From the NCBI RefSeq assembly GCF_039613825.1, contig NZ_CP154826.1:992001-1056000 (forward strand): a stretch of 64,000 nt of DNA, given 5' to 3'. The DNA is from Diaminobutyricibacter sp. McL0608 (lineage in GTDB: Bacteria > Actinomycetota > Actinomycetes > Actinomycetales > Microbacteriaceae). This document shows positions 16,848 to 24,232 of this stretch, piece after piece (the first letter of the stretch is position 1; the number at the start of each line of letters is the position of its first letter). Position numbers and translations under genes: made by a program. The notes under the pieces were generated by a model. The model saw only the letters and a program-made list of their open reading frames with translations, had not been told where the DNA came from and searched no databases.

Positions 16848-17291
16848 TCAGTAGTGCCGGAAACGCTCCGGCGCGAGATCCCACGGGTCTTTGCCGAGAA
16901 GCTCGGCGACCGCACGGAAGACACAGCTCTCGACGAGCATCCGCTGGTGCAGTTCGTCGTTGCGATGCAGCTTGCTCAGCCGCTGGATCGGGACGCGGTA
17001 GAGGATGATGCGGCGTTCGCGCGGGTCGACCCGCCAGCGCTCGACGCCATCCGGTCCCACCGCGTTGATCGGGGCAGCGGCCACCTCGAAGCGCACGTGC
17101 TCGAGCTCCGCAGGCCAGATGCCCTTCAAGTAGTCGGCCGTCGCAGCGACTGTCATATCGAACAGGTCGATGCGGTTGTGCAGCATGGGCAGATGGGGCC
17201 CCGTGACCGGGCCCCGCGCACCCCGACCGTGACGATTCCGCCAGCGGGCGGCGGCAGGCGGCTCACTGCTTGCGCGGCGGGAACGGGGCAT
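16848..17291 (-). CDS. Zincin-like / metallopeptidase-family protein (Rv3259-like)
   Basis: The 147-residue protein occupies the position of Rv3259 between whiB2 and DUF3499 in mycobacteria and resembles the small family often labelled metallopeptidase. An acidic-aromatic middle region (YLKGIWPAELEHVRFEVAAAP) precedes a RRIILYRVPIQRLSK strand. At the point where zincins carry HExxH, this protein reads ESCVFRAVAELLG, so the zinc-binding motif is not visible and peptidase activity is doubtful. The first 35 residues are Arg/Pro-rich and may not be translated, because the ATG at 17291 abuts the divergent DUF3499 region. A Val or Leu codon further in could be the true start. Confidence 0.6.
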   Translation of the reverse strand: MPRSRRASSEPPAAARWRNRHGRGARGPVTGPHLPMLHNRIDLFDMTVAATADYLKGIWPAELEHVRFEVAAAPINAVGPDGVERWRVDPRERRIILYRVPIQRLSKLHRNDELHQRMLVESCVFRAVAELLGKDPWDLAPERFRHY

Positions 17292-17321
17292 GTCGTCATC
17301 CTACGTCGCCTTCGGCTCCGA

Positions 17322-17327
17322 TAGTCT
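17322..17327 (+). promoter_or_regulatory. Predicted -10 of a leaderless transcript (TAGTCT)
   Basis: TAGTCT ends exactly seven bases before the ATG at 17335 of the DUF3499 gene. The interval GGGCGCG is not a normal ribosome-binding site. The element supports the downstream start over an earlier in-frame ATG at 17290. Confidence 0.5.
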
Positions 17328-17334
17328 GGGCGCG

Positions 17335-17556
17335 ATGCTGACCCGACCGTGTTCCCGTGTCGCGTGCCCCCGAGATGCGGTGGCGACGCTCACCTACGTG
17401 TATGCGGATTCGATGGCCGTCCTCGGGCCGCTCAGCAACGCGCACGAACCGCACGCCTACGACCTCTGCGCCATTCACGCAGAGCGGCTCTCGGCTCCAC
17501 AGGGCTGGCAGATCGTGAGACACTCCGTGCTCGGTGAAGTAGGTTATGGGAGGTGA
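17335..17556 (+). CDS. DUF3499-family small zinc-ribbon-like protein
   Basis: The 73-residue protein is a conserved actinobacterial DUF3499 member (Rv3258c-like). It has CSRVACP at the start, the family block AVATLTYVYADSMAVLGPL, and a YDLCAIHAERL segment. Cys6, Cys11, Cys45 and His48 could hold a zinc ion. No biochemical role is known. An in-frame ATG exists 15 codons upstream, but it shares bases with the start of the divergent gene. The start used here begins at the conserved region and follows a leaderless -10. Its TGA overlaps the GTG of the phosphomannomutase gene, so it leads that operon. Confidence 0.8.
   Translation: MLTRPCSRVACPRDAVATLTYVYADSMAVLGPLSNAHEPHAYDLCAIHAERLSAPQGWQIVRHSVLGEVGYGR
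17540..17545 (+). promoter_or_regulatory. Possible internal -10 for manB (TAGGTT)
   Basis: TAGGTT at the end of the DUF3499 gene is followed by seven bases and the GTG start of manB. The same spacing is seen at other leaderless starts here. The GGGAG directly before the GTG is too close to act as a normal ribosome-binding site, so manB may be expressed both by coupling and from this element. Confidence 0.4.
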
Positions 17557-18992
17557 ACACCTCTCTCTCGCCCGAACAGATCCACGCCAACTTCGACGCC
17601 GCCGTCAAGACCTATGATGTGCGCGGCCTCGTCGGAGTGACGCTGACCGTCGAGATGGTCGAGGCGATCGGCGCCGCCTTCGTCGACGAGATCGGCGCGG
17701 CCGGACAGGATGTGGTGGTCGGCCACGACATGCGTGATTCGTCTCCCGGCTTCGCTGCGGCCTTCTCCGACGGTGTGCGCGCCCGTGGCGCCAATGTGGT
17801 CGCCCTCGGACTGTGCTCGACCGACGAGTCCTATTTCGCCTCAGGCCACCTCCAGGCGCCGGGCGCGATGTTCACCGCGAGCCACAACCCCGCCACCTAC
17901 AACGGCATCAAGCTGTCGAGGGCGGGTGCGCAGGGCCTCAGCCGCGACACCGGTCTCGCGGCGGTCCGGGAGCGTGCGGAGAAATACCTCGTCGACGGTT
18001 TCGAGAGCGTGGCCGAACCCGGCGACCTCCGCGAGGTCGACGTGCTGGCCGACTACGCCGGATTCCTGCGCGGACTGGTGGACCTCTCCGCAATCCGGCA
18101 GCTTCGGATCGTCGTCGATGCAGGAAACGGGATGGGCGGACTGACCGTTCCGGCCGTCCTCGGACAGGCGGCCGGACTCCCGGCGTTGCCGATCGAGATC
18201 ATCCCGCTCTATTTCGAACTCGACGGCACATTCCCGAACCATGAGGCGAATCCGCTCGAACCGGCGAACCTCGTCGACCTGCAGAAAGCCGTCATCGAGA
18301 ACGGCGCCGACCTCGGGCTGGCGTTCGACGGCGACGCGGACCGCTGCTTCGTCGTCGACGAAAGGGGAGAGGCGGTCAGCCCGTCCGCCGTGGCCGCCAT
18401 CGTCGCGGTGCGCGAGATCGCGCGTGCCCGCGCCGCTGATCCGGATGCGGAGATCGTGGTGATCCACAACCTGATCACCTCGAACATCGTGCCCGAGACC
18501 ATCCTGGCCGCCGGGGCGACACCGGTGCGGACCCGGGTCGGACACTCTCTCATCAAAGATGCCATGCGCGAGACCGGCGCGGTCTTCGGCGGCGAGCACT
18601 CGGCCCACTACTACTTCCGCGATTTCTGGAGTGCCGACAACGGGATGCTCGCTGCGATGCACCTGCTCGCCGAGTTCGGCGCACAGGACGGGCCGCTGTC
18701 CGCGCTCTCCGACGCCTACACGCCGTACGCCGCCTCCGGGGAGATCAACTCCACCGTCGCCGACGTGCCCGCCGCCTTCACGCGCATCGTCGAGGCCTTC
18801 ACCGGTCGCGGCGAATTCGACGAGCTGGACGGGCTCACCGTCACCGGCTTCGTTGCGGGAGATGAGCCGTTCTGGTGGTTCAGCGTGCGCCCGTCGAACA
18901 CCGAACCGCTGCTGCGACTCAACGTCGAGGCGGCCGATATCGCCACCATGGCGCGCGTCCGCGACGAGGTCCTCGAGCTCATCCGCCGCTGA
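17553..18992 (+). CDS. manB: Phosphomannomutase / phosphoglucomutase
   Basis: The 479-residue alpha-D-phosphohexomutase moves the phosphate between C6 and C1 of mannose (and perhaps glucose), the step after ManA toward GDP-mannose. The phosphoserine loop TASHNP is near 108-113, the magnesium loop DGDADR near 259-264, the sugar-binding GEHSAH near 347 and the phosphate-binding RPSNTEP near 445. All four functional sites are intact. The GTG start overlaps the DUF3499 stop (GTGA). The mycobacterial equivalent is pmmA/manB, next to the same DUF3499 gene. sahH follows after 44 bases. Confidence 0.92.
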   Translation: MNTSLSPEQIHANFDAAVKTYDVRGLVGVTLTVEMVEAIGAAFVDEIGAAGQDVVVGHDMRDSSPGFAAAFSDGVRARGANVVALGLCSTDESYFASGHLQAPGAMFTASHNPATYNGIKLSRAGAQGLSRDTGLAAVRERAEKYLVDGFESVAEPGDLREVDVLADYAGFLRGLVDLSAIRQLRIVVDAGNGMGGLTVPAVLGQAAGLPALPIEIIPLYFELDGTFPNHEANPLEPANLVDLQKAVIENGADLGLAFDGDADRCFVVDERGEAVSPSAVAAIVAVREIARARAADPDAEIVVIHNLITSNIVPETILAAGATPVRTRVGHSLIKDAMRETGAVFGGEHSAHYYFRDFWSADNGMLAAMHLLAEFGAQDGPLSALSDAYTPYAASGEINSTVADVPAAFTRIVEAFTGRGEFDELDGLTVTGFVAGDEPFWWFSVRPSNTEPLLRLNVEAADIATMARVRDEVLELIRR

Positions 18993-19036
18993 GTCACACG
19001 GCTCGGGCCAGGTCCGGCGAATGAGAGAATGACTGC

Positions 19037-20530
19037 ATGGTCAACGCACCCTCCCTCGCCGATTCCGACACCGTGCTCCCGTTCAAGGTCGCAGACCTGA
19101 ACCTCGCCGAAGCGGGCCGTCACCAGATCCGCCTCGCGGAGAACGAGATGCCGGGGCTCATGGCGTTGCGCGCCGAGTTCGGTGAGTCCAAGCCACTGGC
19201 CGGTGCCCGGATCGCGGGTTCCCTCCACATGACGGTGCAGACCGCGGTCCTCATCGAGACGCTGGTGGCCCTCGGCGCCCGCGTGCGCTGGGCGAGTTGC
19301 AACATCTTCTCGACACAGGACGAAGCGGCCGCTGCCGTCGCGGTCGGACCAGGTGGAACCGTTGCCGCGCCGTCCGGTGTCCCGGTCTTCGCGTGGAAGG
19401 GCGAGACGCTCGAAGAGTACTGGTGGTGCACCCAGCAGATCTTCGACTGGACCGCAGAGGCCGCTGAAGCCGGCGCCGAATGGATCGGACCCAACCTCAT
19501 CCTCGACGACGGGGGCGACGCGACCCTCCTGGTCCACTCCGGCCGCGACTTCGAGCTCGCGGGGGTCGTGCCCGCCGATGCCGTGGGAGACAGCCACGAA
19601 TACCGTGTGATCCTTGCAGCGCTCCGCGCATCCCTCGCCACGTCGTCCGATCGGTGGACGCGGATCGCGGCCGGGATCGTCGGCGTCACAGAGGAGACGA
19701 CGACCGGTGTGCACCGCCTCTACGAGCTCGAGCGCGAGGGCAAGCTCCTCTTTCCCGCGATCAACGTCAACGACTCCGTCACGAAGAGCAAGTTCGACAA
19801 CAAGTACGGCATCCGTCACTCGCTTCCTGACGGCCTCAACCGGGCGACCGATGTGCTCATCGGCGGAAAGGTCGTATTCGTAGCCGGCTACGGCGACGTC
19901 GGAAAGGGCGCAGCTGAGGCGCTGCGAGGCCAGGGCGCCCGCGTGATCGTGAGTGAGGTGGACCCGATCAACGCCCTCCAGGCAGCCATGGACGGCTTCC
20001 AGGTGGCCCGGATCGAGTCGGTCGTCGACTATGCCGACATCTTCATCACCGGAACGGGGAACCTCAACGTCATCACCCCGGAGCACATCCTCCGCATGAA
20101 GCACCAGGCGATCGTCGCCAATGTGGGTCACTTCGACAACGAGATCGACATGGCGGGGCTCGAAAGCCTCGCCGGCACGGAGAAGATCGAGATCAAACCG
20201 CAGGTGCACGAGTGGCGTCTGCCCACCGGTCGCAGCGTGCTGGTGCTCTCCGAAGGCCGACTGATGAACCTCGGCAACGCCACCGGGCACCCGAGCTTCG
20301 TCATGAGCAATTCGTTTTCCAACCAGGTGCTGGCCCAGATCGAGCTGTACTGCGAGCCGGAGAAGTATCCGACGGGCGTGTATGTGCTTCCGAAGCATCT
20401 TGACGAGAAGGTGGCACGACTCCACCTGGACGCGCTCGGTGTCGAGCTCACGGTGCTCACGCCCGAGCAGGCCGCGTACATCGGCGTGAGCGTTGATGGT
20501 CCTTATAAGGTGGACCACTACCGGTACTGA
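19037..20530 (+). CDS. sahH: S-adenosylhomocysteine hydrolase (adenosylhomocysteinase)
   Basis: The 497-residue cytoplasmic enzyme splits S-adenosylhomocysteine to adenosine and homocysteine, which relieves product inhibition of methyltransferases. The sequence shows [11 protein letters not shown], the NAD-binding GYGDVGKG near 282-289, and the family block [12 protein letters not shown]. The C-terminal KVDHYRY is the conserved tail that reaches into the neighbouring subunit. The insertion typical of long-form bacterial enzymes is present around 150-190. No SAH riboswitch structure is seen in the 44 bases upstream. It lies between manB and a convergent cyclase-family gene, as it does near mtrA in mycobacteria. 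Confidence 0.95.
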   Translation: MVNAPSLADSDTVLPFKVADLNLAEAGRHQIRLAENEMPGLMALRAEFGESKPLAGARIAGSLHMTVQTAVLIETLVALGARVRWASCNIFSTQDEAAAAVAVGPGGTVAAPSGVPVFAWKGETLEEYWWCTQQIFDWTAEAAEAGAEWIGPNLILDDGGDATLLVHSGRDFELAGVVPADAVGDSHEYRVILAALRASLATSSDRWTRIAAGIVGVTEETTTGVHRLYELEREGKLLFPAINVNDSVTKSKFDNKYGIRHSLPDGLNRATDVLIGGKVVFVAGYGDVGKGAAEALRGQGARVIVSEVDPINALQAAMDGFQVARIESVVDYADIFITGTGNLNVITPEHILRMKHQAIVANVGHFDNEIDMAGLESLAGTEKIEIKPQVHEWRLPTGRSVLVLSEGRLMNLGNATGHPSFVMSNSFSNQVLAQIELYCEPEKYPTGVYVLPKHLDEKVARLHLDALGVELTVLTPEQAAYIGVSVDGPYKVDHYRY

Positions 20531-20533
20531 GCC

Positions 20534-20559
20534 TCAGGGCAGTTCGTCAGGGCAGTTCG
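20534..20559. repeat. Perfect 13-base tandem duplication at the cyclase stop codon
   Basis: TCAGGGCAGTTCG occurs twice in a row, at 20534-20546 and 20547-20559. The second copy contains the final codons and stop of the minus-strand cyclase gene, so the duplication placed a spare copy of that stop just outside the gene. It looks like a recent slippage event. Confidence 0.7.
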
Positions 20560-21455
20560 GCGAACGCCCTCACAGGGAAGGTTCCGAAACCCTCCACCTT
20601 CGGCGGCACGGCGGTGAACCGCGCTCCGCGGGCGGGAACGCCCCCGAGGCCGGTCAGGTGCTCGACGACATGGATTCCCGCTGCGAGCAGGATGCTGTGC
20701 GCGGGCCGCTGCCCGCCGGACTCGGTGTCGTCGATGTTCAGCGAGTCGATACCGACCAGGGCCACGCCCGCCTCCGCCAGGTGGAGTGCGCCGTCTTCGG
20801 TGAGGAACGGCGATCCCGCCGCGTAGGCCGGTGTATCGAAATGACGGTCCCAGCCGGTATGCAGGAGCACCGCGACACCGGACAGGTCCCGGTCGAAGAA
20901 CACGGACGCCGGGATGCCGCGCCGCAACGCATCGGTGAGGTGGAAGACCTCGGCCGGAAGCCCGACGAGCGTCTCCAGGCGGAGCGAAGCCAGATCGCCG
21001 CCGTCGGCGTAGCGGTGGAACGGGCTGTCGAGATACGTGCCCGTGTTGCCGATCATCGTGATGACGTCCATCGCGAATTCGGTGCCAGGCGCATACTTCG
21101 TCCGTGATGCCTCACGGGTCAGGTGCGGTGTGATGACAGGCTCGGGAAGGCCCGGATAGGTGACGAGACCCGCCCGGACGGTGTGGCTCAGGTCGACGAT
21201 CCGCGGCTCGGACGGCGTCTCCGCAGGCTCGCTCACCACGCCACGGCTTCCGCGATGGGGCTCCTCGACGATGGCGAGCGAATGGAACTCGACACTGCCG
21301 ACGAGTGCGAGCCCCAGATGCTCGACGAGAAGGCGTGCGACGTCGCCCTCCTGGACGTCCTTCGACGGCAGGTCGAGCCGGAAGCCGGTCGCTTCCAGGC
21401 TCCCGCCGTTCGCGAACGCGATCGTGGCGTCGAAATGTGCGCGGTAGTCGGTCAT
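20547..21455 (-). CDS. Cyclase-family protein (kynurenine formamidase-like fold)
   Basis: The 302-residue protein has an unassigned N-terminal part (about 1-85, ending near SEPRIVDLSHT) and a cyclase/kynurenine-formamidase domain. That domain normally has a zinc motif of the form HTGTHxDxPxH. Here the segment reads NTGTYLDSPFHRYADGG, so two of the usual His ligands are Asn and Tyr while the Asp and last His remain. An LLHTGWDRHFDT block and a VGIDSLNIDD block match the family. The reaction is therefore uncertain: an atypical hydrolase or a non-catalytic relative. The ATG lies one base after the RDD gene's stop with AAAGGTGA upstream. The two form an operon. Confidence 0.7.
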   Translation of the reverse strand: MTDYRAHFDATIAFANGGSLEATGFRLDLPSKDVQEGDVARLLVEHLGLALVGSVEFHSLAIVEEPHRGSRGVVSEPAETPSEPRIVDLSHTVRAGLVTYPGLPEPVITPHLTREASRTKYAPGTEFAMDVITMIGNTGTYLDSPFHRYADGGDLASLRLETLVGLPAEVFHLTDALRRGIPASVFFDRDLSGVAVLLHTGWDRHFDTPAYAAGSPFLTEDGALHLAEAGVALVGIDSLNIDDTESGGQRPAHSILLAAGIHVVEHLTGLGGVPARGARFTAVPPKVEGFGTFPVRAFAELP

Positions 21456-21456
21456 G

Positions 21457-22308
21457 TCACCTTTCCGGGAAACGGTGGGGAAGCGCGTCGAGGACCGGTG
21501 CGAGGCGGTCGAGACGTTCGCGTTCGAGTGTCAGCGCTCGGAAATCGCGTTCGCGCCGCAGGGCGGCCACGCCGACGAGGAACGTCTCGGCGTCGACCTC
21601 GGGAAGAGGGGATACGAATGACGCCGCCTCCCCGGCGAGCTCGGCACTCAGACCGGCCCGTGCAGCGGGAGTCATGCCCGGCGACTGGTGCAGGAACTGC
21701 GCGATCCGGCGTGACAGGCGGTCGGGGAGCCGCGCGACGTCGGCTATGGACGCCCACGCTGCGAGCTGGGGCGGCATCCCGTATCCGACGGCGTCGGCGG
21801 CCGGAACCCGCTCCAGCTGGCTGTAGGTGCCGGCGATGAGGTCGCCGAGGCGCTTGGACCGTGAATTCAGCAGACCGACCAGCGCCGCCAGGCCGCCGAA
21901 CGTCATGTAGATCTCGACGACACCCGTGAGAGCCCGGATGAAGGCATGCCGCACCTGGGTCGCGCCGCCGTCGTCGCGCACGATGCGTCCGCCGACAGCG
22001 AGTTTGCCGACCGAGCGCCCGTGCGTCGCGACCTCGACGGTCATCGGCGCGATCACGAACGAGAAGACCAGGCTGATGGTGACCAGCGCGGTCCGGAGCG
22101 CCTGGTCGAGCCCGCCCGACGTGAACACGATCGTGAGGACGAGGACGACGAACAGGATGACGTAGACCAGCCAGTCCAGTGCCGTGCCTGCAGCGCGGAG
22201 GATGTACGAGGTCGGCTTCACGTCGAGTGCGACGGCCTCGCCCGTGACCAGTTCGCGTTCGACACCATCGTCGACGAGGTCGATGCGCGGAGCCACCGGT
22301 GCAGCCAT
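21457..22308 (-). CDS. RDD-family membrane protein
   Basis: The 283-residue protein has an RDD domain: Arg in ILRAAGTALDWLVY with the first Asp, and the second Asp in SKRLGDLIAGT. Four membrane helices span about 35-165, and a soluble Arg/Leu-rich C-terminal half follows. RDD proteins are thought to transport ions or small solutes, but few are characterised. In mycobacteria the counterpart Rv3695 sits beside a SpoIIM-like protein and MoxR/DUF58 genes, as here. The start is set at the second Met (22308), because an ATG three codons upstream leaves only eight bases to the divergent gene. It is first gene of the RDD-cyclase operon. Confidence 0.8.
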   Translation of the reverse strand: MAAPVAPRIDLVDDGVERELVTGEAVALDVKPTSYILRAAGTALDWLVYVILFVVLVLTIVFTSGGLDQALRTALVTISLVFSFVIAPMTVEVATHGRSVGKLAVGGRIVRDDGGATQVRHAFIRALTGVVEIYMTFGGLAALVGLLNSRSKRLGDLIAGTYSQLERVPAADAVGYGMPPQLAAWASIADVARLPDRLSRRIAQFLHQSPGMTPAARAGLSAELAGEAASFVSPLPEVDAETFLVGVAALRRERDFRALTLERERLDRLAPVLDALPHRFPER

Positions 22309-22311
22309 GGC

Positions 22312-22321
22312 TATCATCTAA
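22312..22321. promoter_or_regulatory. Overlapping divergent -10 elements for the RDD and SpoIIM-like genes
   Basis: On the plus strand TATCAT (22312-22317) lies eight bases before the SpoIIM-like ATG. On the minus strand TTAGAT (22316-22321) lies seven bases before the RDD ATG at 22308. With 17 bases between the two start codons there is no room for separate promoters. Each upstream half must lie inside the other gene. Confidence 0.4.
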
Positions 22322-22325
22322 GCAG

Positions 22326-23321
22326 ATGGACCTCGACGCATACTCCGCAGCGCACCGCGCCGAGTGGGACCGGCTTGCCGCTCTCGCCAGGCAGCGGTCG
22401 CTCAGTGGCGAGCAGGCGGACGAACTCATCGACCTCTACCAGACGGGTGCGACCCAGTTGTCGGCGATCAAGACGCAGGCGGGGTCGACCACCCAGGGCG
22501 ATCGGCTGTCGGTGGCACTCTCGACGGCGCGGCTGCGCTTCACGGGAACCGGGGCCAACATCCTGTCCCAGCTGCCGCGGTTCTTCGTCCTGCAGTTGCC
22601 GGCGGCACTGTACCGTCTCCGCTGGCTGACGCTGGCCGTCGCCGCCGCTTCGCTGGTCGTGGCCGGCCTCTTCGCCTGGTGGGCGCTGGGCGACCCGCAG
22701 GTGATGGCGAACTTCGGGTCGGATGCGCAGCTGAGGCAGATCGTCGACCACCAGTTCGTCGACTACTACTCCAACAACCCCGCTGCGTCGTTCGCGGGGC
22801 AGGTCTGGACGAACAACGCCTGGATCGCGGCCCAGTGCATCGCGTTCGGAATCGTCGGGTTCTACGTGCCGGCCGTGCTGATCCAGAACGCCCAGAACAT
22901 CGGGACGTCGGCCGCCGTGCTCTTCGCCTACGGCCGCGGAGACGTGTTCTTCCTCTACATCCTCCCGCACGGCCTGCTGGAGCTGACCTCCATCTTCGTC
23001 GCGGCCGCTGCGGGGATGCGGATCTTCTGGGCGTGGATCGCACCAGGCCCGCGCACCCGGGCACAGGCGCTCGCGGAGGACGGGCGCGCCCTGTTCACGG
23101 TCGCGGTCGGCGTCATGCTCACCCTGTTCGTGTCCGGGCTCATCGAAGGCTTCGTCACCCCGTCGGACCTGCCGTGGCCGGTGAAGATCGGCATCGGCGT
23201 CCTGGCGCTTGCGGCCTTCCTCGTCTACATGCTCGTCGTCGGGCGGCGGGCGGTGCGGCTGGGCGCATCGGGGGACCTGGACGAGTTCGAGGCCGGCGCA
23301 CGGACGATCGTCGCCGGCTGA
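22326..23321 (+). CDS. Stage II sporulation protein M-like membrane protein
   Basis: The 331-residue protein has about six membrane segments after a soluble 100-residue start (MDLDAYSAAHRAEWDRL). It shows the SpoIIM-family signature: NNAWIAAQCIAFGIVGFYVPA followed by YGRGDVFFLYILPHGLLELTSIF. In spore formers SpoIIM acts in peptidoglycan degradation at the septum. Actinobacterial versions such as Rv3694c sit beside MoxR, DUF58 and RDD genes, have no known sporulation role and remain uncharacterised. It is likely leaderless, since TATCAT precedes the ATG and no ribosome site is seen. The stop is six bases from the convergent aquaporin gene. Confidence 0.8.
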   Translation: MDLDAYSAAHRAEWDRLAALARQRSLSGEQADELIDLYQTGATQLSAIKTQAGSTTQGDRLSVALSTARLRFTGTGANILSQLPRFFVLQLPAALYRLRWLTLAVAAASLVVAGLFAWWALGDPQVMANFGSDAQLRQIVDHQFVDYYSNNPAASFAGQVWTNNAWIAAQCIAFGIVGFYVPAVLIQNAQNIGTSAAVLFAYGRGDVFFLYILPHGLLELTSIFVAAAAGMRIFWAWIAPGPRTRAQALAEDGRALFTVAVGVMLTLFVSGLIEGFVTPSDLPWPVKIGIGVLALAAFLVYMLVVGRRAVRLGASGDLDEFEAGARTIVAG

Positions 23322-23327
23322 GCTTGT

Positions 23328-24101
23328 TCAGCTCTTGCGGACGCCGTCGAAGATCAGCTTGAAGGTCGAGCCGGCGATGATCGCACCGACGATGGGCGCG
23401 ACGATCGACAGCCAGAGCTGGGCGAGTGCCGTCGGCCCACCGTAGATCGCTGTGGCGATGGAGCGGGCCGGGTTGAACGACCCGTTCGAGATCGGGATGG
23501 CGATGAGGGCGAGCACGGTGAGCGTGAGCCCGATGGCGATGGGTGCGAACCCGGCGGCGCCGCGGGAGCCGGTGACGGCGAGGATCACGAACACCAGAAC
23601 GGCTGTGGCGAGGATCTCGACGAGGAGAGCCGAGACGAAGGAGAATCCGCCGGGGGACAGTTCGCCCCAGCCGGTCGAGGCGAAGCCGCCGCTACGGGCA
23701 CCGGCGAGGAATCCGTTCGGGCCGCCGGCGGCGATGGCGACGAGAAGCGTGCTCGCAGCGATCCCCCCGATGAGCTGCGCCGCGATGTACGGAGCGACGT
23801 CCTTCCAGGCGAATCGGCCCGCGATCGCCAGGCCGATCGAGACGGCCGGGTTGAAGTGGCCGCCCGACACCGGGCCGAAAGCGTACGCGCCGACCAGGAC
23901 GCTGAGACCCAGCGCAAGCGCGACGCCGAGGAACCCGACATTCAGTCCGCCTTCGCCGCCGCTGAAACCGGCCGCGAAGATCGCCGTCCCGATGACCCCG
24001 AAGACCAGCAGGAAGGTGCCGGCGACCTCCGCCCCGAATCGCGCTCCGAAGGTCGGAACGGTGACGATGGCGGGGGCTTCGGTGGCGTGGCTCTGGGTCA
24101 T
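23328..24101 (-). CDS. aqpZ: Aquaporin Z-type water channel
   Basis: The 257-residue MIP-family channel has six membrane helices and both pore NPA loops, GGHFNPAVSIGLA (near 81-93) and NGSFNPARSIATA (near 205-217). The Arg after the second NPA is the selectivity-filter residue. A narrow filter with a His in the channel would mark a water-selective aquaporin, but the filter set cannot be fully read here. An extra Gly/Ala-rich insert of about 25 residues (FLAGARSGGFASTGWGELSPGGF) lies between helices 3 and 4. The ATG at 24101 has GAGAG upstream and a 16-base palindrome at 24128-24143. It interrupts an otherwise typical SpoIIM/MoxR/DUF58 cluster. Confidence 0.88.
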   Translation of the reverse strand: MTQSHATEAPAIVTVPTFGARFGAEVAGTFLLVFGVIGTAIFAAGFSGGEGGLNVGFLGVALALGLSVLVGAYAFGPVSGGHFNPAVSIGLAIAGRFAWKDVAPYIAAQLIGGIAASTLLVAIAAGGPNGFLAGARSGGFASTGWGELSPGGFSFVSALLVEILATAVLVFVILAVTGSRGAAGFAPIAIGLTLTVLALIAIPISNGSFNPARSIATAIYGGPTALAQLWLSIVAPIVGAIIAGSTFKLIFDGVRKS

Positions 24102-24127
24102 GACCGTCTCTCAGTTGGCATTCGGCA

Positions 24128-24143
24128 GGCTCCGATCGGAGCC
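24128..24143. promoter_or_regulatory. 16-base perfect palindrome upstream of aqpZ
   Basis: GGCTCCGATCGGAGCC is a perfect palindrome ending 27 bases before the aqpZ ATG on the minus strand. It is either an operator for a dimeric repressor or a leader hairpin. No T-run follows, so a terminator for the upstream glycosyltransferase gene is possible but less likely. Confidence 0.5.
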
Positions 24144-24232
24144 GCTCCAAAAACGTACTGGAACCCGGACGCGTCGCGGCCGTCATCGGGCCGTATGTCG
24201 CGGGTGCGCCGGCCGGGTCGCACGTGTGAACG

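Noticed and set aside
19015-19036. Leaderless promoter for sahH
   Set aside because: GAGAAT lies six bases before the ATG but does not fit TAnnnT. The evidence is too weak to annotate.
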